NCBI RefSeq assembly: GCF_017873625.1
Contig: NZ_JAGGKL010000021.1
Location: 1-10,023, forward strand
Origin: Methanobacterium petrolearium
Lineage (GTDB): Archaea > Methanobacteriota > Methanobacteria > Methanobacteriales > Methanobacteriaceae
Length of the DNA stretch: 10,023 nt
Direction: 5' to 3'
This document shows, in pieces, positions 6,371 to 10,023 of the stretch. The notes beneath the pieces were generated by a model. It worked only from the letters and a program-made list of their open reading frames with translations, had not been told where the DNA came from and made no database searches. The stretch's first letter is position 1, and each line of letters opens with the position of its first letter. The position numbers and the translations under genes are program-made.

Positions 6371-7249
6371 CTATTTTAGCTCATTATTATACTCAAGTTG
6401 ATTTTTTACAAATTCTCGAATTTCACAGGCTTTGCATACAGAAGCAGCAGATGGCTCACCGCATATTTCACATTCTGAAAGTTTAATCTCTTTTTTATTT
6501 ATCTTAAGACTTTTCTGAAAAAATCTAAGAATTTTCATCTTGGTTCCGGGTCTATCTTCTTCCAATTGGTTTAAATAGTTTTTCAGACGTGACCTAAGAG
6601 ACTGATGTGCATAAGGACATTCTGCCAGATGTACATCCATTTCATTCAAAACTGCCCACATACCTACCTCTTTTTCCGGTATGCACCATAATGGTTTAAT
6701 ACGTGGCACCAGTTTAGGGTGGATACGTTGCTGTCTGGGCCCGAACTTGGCAAAACGCCTTACATCTGCCCGGGCAAAACTCATAAGAAATGATTGAATT
6801 TCATCATCAAGATTATGTCCTGTGGCTAATTTATCAACCCCAAGATCATGAGCAGTTCGGTTTAGAAGGTAGCGTCTGAAAACACCACAGGGGACACAAG
6901 CAGTCTGATAATAACTTTCAGACTGATCAAGGGTTATTCCGAACTCTTTTTTAAGGGAAATCTCATGGTAATCCACCCCTAATTGGTATGCATTATTTCG
7001 GGCAGATTTCAACCCATCCTCACGATAACCCCCTATCCCTTCATCAATAGCAATAGCCAATAGTTTAAAATCAAAATCTGATTCTTTTTGAATTTTATCA
7101 AGAAGATGTAATGTTAATACACTGTCTTTTCCACCAGAAAGGGCTACGACCACCCTATCTCCATCATCTATGAGTTTATAATCCTTTATAATTTTTTTAA
7201 CCTTTTTTTCAAGTTCCTGGTTGAAATTTTCAGGATCAAGGGGTTTCAT
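6371..7249 (-). CDS. TtuA/NcsA-like tRNA 2-thiolation enzyme (PP-loop, Fe-S)
   Basis: A 292-residue PP-loop ATPase of the TtuA/Ncs6 family, which adenylates a tRNA uridine and replaces O2 with sulfur. Visible: SGGKDS PP-loop (38-43), a DEGIGGYRE block (69-77), TACVPCG (Cys118, Cys121), GHNLDDEIQS (144-153) and ECPYA (Cys211). The three cysteines match the [4Fe-4S] ligands of TtuA. A C-terminal zinc ribbon uses Cys260, Cys263, Cys272 and Cys275. The N-terminal CxxC zinc finger common in this family is absent: the protein begins MKPLDPENFNQELEKKV, which should align just after it. The ATG at 7249 is chosen because the upstream in-frame extension (to 7324) is cysteine-poor, hydrophobic and overlaps the divergent gene. 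Which uridine it modifies (U34 or U54) cannot be decided. Confidence 0.87.
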   Translation of the reverse strand: MKPLDPENFNQELEKKVKKIIKDYKLIDDGDRVVVALSGGKDSVLTLHLLDKIQKESDFDFKLLAIAIDEGIGGYREDGLKSARNNAYQLGVDYHEISLKKEFGITLDQSESYYQTACVPCGVFRRYLLNRTAHDLGVDKLATGHNLDDEIQSFLMSFARADVRRFAKFGPRQQRIHPKLVPRIKPLWCIPEKEVGMWAVLNEMDVHLAECPYAHQSLRSRLKNYLNQLEEDRPGTKMKILRFFQKSLKINKKEIKLSECEICGEPSAASVCKACEIREFVKNQLEYNNELK

Positions 7250-7284
7250 AAAAATTATATGAACAGAGGCACATAAATAAGAGT
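7250..7284. promoter_or_regulatory. Compact divergent promoter region, 35 bases
   Basis: Only 35 bases separate the two start codons. On the plus strand AAATTATATG (7252-7261) could be the TATA box for the COG0011 gene, with GAGG (7265-7268) weakly resembling a ribosome site. On the minus strand CTTATTTATG (7273-7282) lies about 25-30 bases before the thiolase ATG. Both transcripts would be leaderless or nearly so, and the two promoters would overlap. Confidence 0.4.
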
Positions 7285-7587
7285 ATGATATCAGCAGAAC
7301 TGACCATAATCCCCCTAGGCACATCTGGAACCAGTTTAAGCAACTATGTGGCTGTTGCTATAGCTGCTCTTGATGAAACGGGCATAAAATATCAGTTGAG
7401 TGGCATGGGAACTTTACTGGAGGCTGAAACTCCTGATGAACTTTTTGATGCCATTAAAATAGCTCATGAAGCAGTTCTTTCAGCGGGTGTGGATCGTGTG
7501 GTGACCAGTGTCAATATCGACGATCGCAGGGATCGTGACAGAACCATGACTGATAAGATACGTTCCGTAGAGAAGAAACTGGGATAA
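7285..7587 (+). CDS. COG0011 thiamine-binding protein (MTH1187/YkoF-like)
   Basis: A 100-residue protein matching the MTH1187 family (PF01910), whose M. thermautotrophicus member has a known structure. Members fold like ferredoxin and assemble into tetramers; relatives bind thiamine or its pyrimidine part, and the role is thought to be cytoplasmic binding rather than catalysis. Family blocks seen: IIPLGTSGTSLSNYVA (8-23), GIKYQLSGMGTLLEAE, GVDRVVTSVNIDDRRDRD and the C-terminal KIRSVEKKLG helix. Length is complete. The ATG at 7285 begins MISAELTIIPLG, as expected. The gene diverges from the thiolase and converges on the aminotransferase with a 28-base gap that shows no T-run. Thiamine binding is a family inference, not shown here. 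Confidence 0.9.
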   Translation: MISAELTIIPLGTSGTSLSNYVAVAIAALDETGIKYQLSGMGTLLEAETPDELFDAIKIAHEAVLSAGVDRVVTSVNIDDRRDRDRTMTDKIRSVEKKLG

Positions 7588-7615
7588 AAATAGTAAAAAT
7601 GGAAAATTAAAGAAT

Positions 7616-8713
<1,098 letters not shown>

Positions 8714-8718
8714 TAAAT

Positions 8719-8725
8719 TCACCTT
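8719..8725 (-). promoter_or_regulatory. Ribosome binding site fixing the aminotransferase start
   Basis: AAGGTGA on the minus strand, five bases before ATG 8713, complements the archaeal 16S tail. It contains the competing in-frame GTG (8722), which should not be annotated as the start. Confidence 0.75.
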
Positions 8726-8756
8726 AAATTTTTACTGATAAAATGGTATAAAGCAA

Positions 8757-8770
8757 TCAAATAAACTATC
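8757..8770 (-). promoter_or_regulatory. Candidate TATA box of the aminotransferase gene
   Basis: On the minus strand TAGTTTATTTGATT sits about 45-55 bases before the start in a 213-base spacer (8714-8926), predicting initiation near 8735. A nearer box, GCTTTATACC (8746-8755), is an alternative. The rest of the spacer is AT-rich with no further gene seen. Confidence 0.3.
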
Positions 8771-8926
8771 ATTAGGTAAATAACCACGAATTATTTCTTT
8801 AAGAACTACATCTTTAAAATATTCAACTATATCCTTAATTTTCCATTGATTGATCATACATAAAAACATACCTAATTTCTAAAAATAGAGGATGTAAAAG
8901 AAGAATAATTAGAATTTGATACTTTT

Positions 8927-9880
8927 TTAACGGAATATTTTCACAAGATCGTCTTTCCGGTTCCAGAACAGAATTACAATTGTTATAACGGCTGCCAGGA
9001 TCAAGAATGGCAGACCAGTGAAGGGTTCTGAGGCTTCGGAAGTAACCACGGATGGCAGACCCGGGAGGCCAGAATCTGCAGAATTATACAATAAAGCAAT
9101 ATAAAGGTTGTTTGCAATGTGAACCCCCATAGCAGTTTCTATTCCATTATCCCCCAGTGTTATCACCCCTAACATTAAGCCAATGATAAAGGTAGAACAC
9201 ACAATTGATAAATCCATGTACAGATTGGTACCATTGAAAAAATGAACACCTCCAAATGCCAAAGATGTGAGTAAAAGAGGGAACCAGGGTTTAGATAACG
9301 AACTAAAATTTAAAAACCTACTTAATCTTTTAGAAAATAGGTTGAATCCCTGCATTAGGTATCCTCTAAACAAGATCTCCTCAAATGATGCCTGTATTGG
9401 GAAAGCTAATAAACATATGATGAGAAGGAGTAAATAAGTTTTCGAATTGAAAGTCACCTGATAACCGCCTGGATTAAATATTAAACTAGGTAAAGATAAT
9501 AAAAACAGTATTAAACCCCATACAATCAGCCCTTTGAGTAACAATTTCCATCTTAAACTGTTAAGAGTATTGATAACGCTCAAAAACTTTTTATGATGTA
9601 AAAATCGTAGACAAATGTAGAAAAGAATGAATGACAAGGAATAACTTACTCCAACCAATATTATAAGAGTAAATGGATTGGAAATAAGTGACGTAACTAC
9701 CTGAGTGATGTTTGATACTCCTTGGAATGACAAAAAACCAGCATAAATAATTAACACCACAACCAAGGCAATACCTGCCAATAGATTGCCACCACCAAAA
9801 GAAATTATAACAGTTAAAAGATATCTCCACCAGCTGTTTTCGCCTTCAGAAGCATTTTCTAGAAACGGTATTGATGACAT
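8927..9880 (-). CDS. CPBP-family intramembrane metalloprotease (CAAX protease-like)
   Basis: A 317-residue polytopic membrane protein of the CPBP (CAAX protease and bacteriocin-processing, ABI) family. All three signature motifs are present in the second half: FEEILFRG (166-173, EExxxR), FGGVHF (209-214, FxxxH) and HIANN (254-258, HxxxN). These supply the glutamates and histidines proposed for the active site. About eight hydrophobic segments are visible, including 21-50, 70-94, 113-134, 149-162, 200-215, 225-242 and 288-306, with a short basic C-terminus. Substrates of archaeal CPBP proteins are generally unknown; prenyl-protein processing or peptide cleavage in the membrane are family possibilities. 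The ATG at 9880 has GGAG ten bases upstream. It is separated from the aminotransferase by 213 bases, so co-transcription is doubtful. Neighbours give no substrate clue. Confidence 0.88.
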   Translation of the reverse strand: MSSIPFLENASEGENSWWRYLLTVIISFGGGNLLAGIALVVVLIIYAGFLSFQGVSNITQVVTSLISNPFTLIILVGVSYSLSFILFYICLRFLHHKKFLSVINTLNSLRWKLLLKGLIVWGLILFLLSLPSLIFNPGGYQVTFNSKTYLLLLIICLLAFPIQASFEEILFRGYLMQGFNLFSKRLSRFLNFSSLSKPWFPLLLTSLAFGGVHFFNGTNLYMDLSIVCSTFIIGLMLGVITLGDNGIETAMGVHIANNLYIALLYNSADSGLPGLPSVVTSEASEPFTGLPFLILAAVITIVILFWNRKDDLVKIFR

Positions 9881-10023
9881 ATTTTTTTGACTCCATTAAT
9901 ATAGAACACTCTCTTTTTATCACTGTACAGAGATTTTCTTTTTACTTTGTTTTTTTATTTTTGGTTTGGTATTTTTTTATTTTTTTTATTTTTTGGTTGT
10001 TTTTCTGGGTTTTTAACCTTATT
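9881..10023. other. T-rich, strand-biased gene-free tract upstream of the CPBP gene
   Basis: From about 9933 to 10020 the plus strand is dominated by T-runs (up to eight) with few C or A. The minus-strand leader of the CPBP gene would therefore be A-rich if transcribed from far upstream. A perfect 8-bp palindrome, CTGTACAG, lies at 9923-9930. A possible minus-strand TATA box, GTGATAAAAAG, lies at 9912-9922. No gene is seen. Confidence 0.5.

Noticed and set aside
6298..6486. Plus-strand open frame of 62 codons after the GTPase
   Set aside because: Made of the T-rich terminator spacer and the antisense of the thiolase 3' end; the hydrophobic look comes from T-runs.
7250..7324. N-terminal extension of the thiolase by 25 residues
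   Set aside because: Would overlap the COG0011 gene start, lacks the CxxC finger that could justify it, and begins with a hydrophobic segment unlike the family.
9591..9830. Second minus-strand frame of 79 codons within the CPBP gene
   Set aside because: Shifted frame of a clear membrane protein; aromatic- and cysteine-rich composition without motif.

Overview
The window comes from a methanogenic archaeon, most likely a Methanobacterium-like member of the Methanobacteriales. The grounds are a methanogenesis marker 7 gene, a coenzyme M biosynthesis gene (comB), archaeal TATA-box promoters and GGTGA-type ribosome sites, AT-rich spacers with oligo-T stop signals, and close resemblance of two small proteins to Methanothermobacter thermautotrophicus MTH1184 (DUF1922) and MTH1187 (COG0011). 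As I recall it, the order comB, DUF1922, COG0011 protein, DegT aminotransferase follows the MTH1182-1188 neighbourhood. This could not be checked by alignment. Nothing indicates a plasmid, virus, insertion sequence, CRISPR array or rRNA/tRNA gene; this looks like core chromosome.

Left part (1-1850): two minus-strand genes form a tight operon. A methanogen protein of unknown function (1031-1588) overlaps the start of mmp7 (135-1046) by 16 bases. Mmp7 belongs to the machinery that activates methyl-coenzyme M reductase (MCR). A 261-base divergent spacer separates this operon from the plus-strand genes.

Middle (1850-6295): five plus-strand genes, each preceded by its own spacer. They encode a single-domain TRAM RNA-binding protein, ComB (2-phosphosulfolactate phosphatase), a TraB/PrgY-family membrane protein, a DUF1922 zinc-ribbon protein and a GTPBP1-type GTPase. 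The 317-base gap before the GTPase holds a perfect 9-bp hairpin with a T-run. A T-rich convergent spacer follows the GTPase.

Right part (6371-10023): a TtuA/NcsA-like tRNA thiolase (minus) and a COG0011 thiamine-binding protein (plus) diverge from only 35 bases. A DegT/DnrJ-type PLP aminotransferase and a CPBP-family membrane protease follow on the minus strand. The window ends in a strongly T-rich, gene-free tract.

Functional threads: ComB makes part of the cofactor (coenzyme M) whose methylated form is the MCR substrate, and Mmp7 helps activate MCR. The TRAM protein, the thiolase and the GTPase all point to RNA or translation. No obviously new multi-gene system is visible. The best leads are the unknown partner of mmp7, an AlbA_2/Schlafen-like segment at the N-terminus of the GTPase, the thiolase without its N-terminal zinc finger, and the structured spacer before the GTPase.
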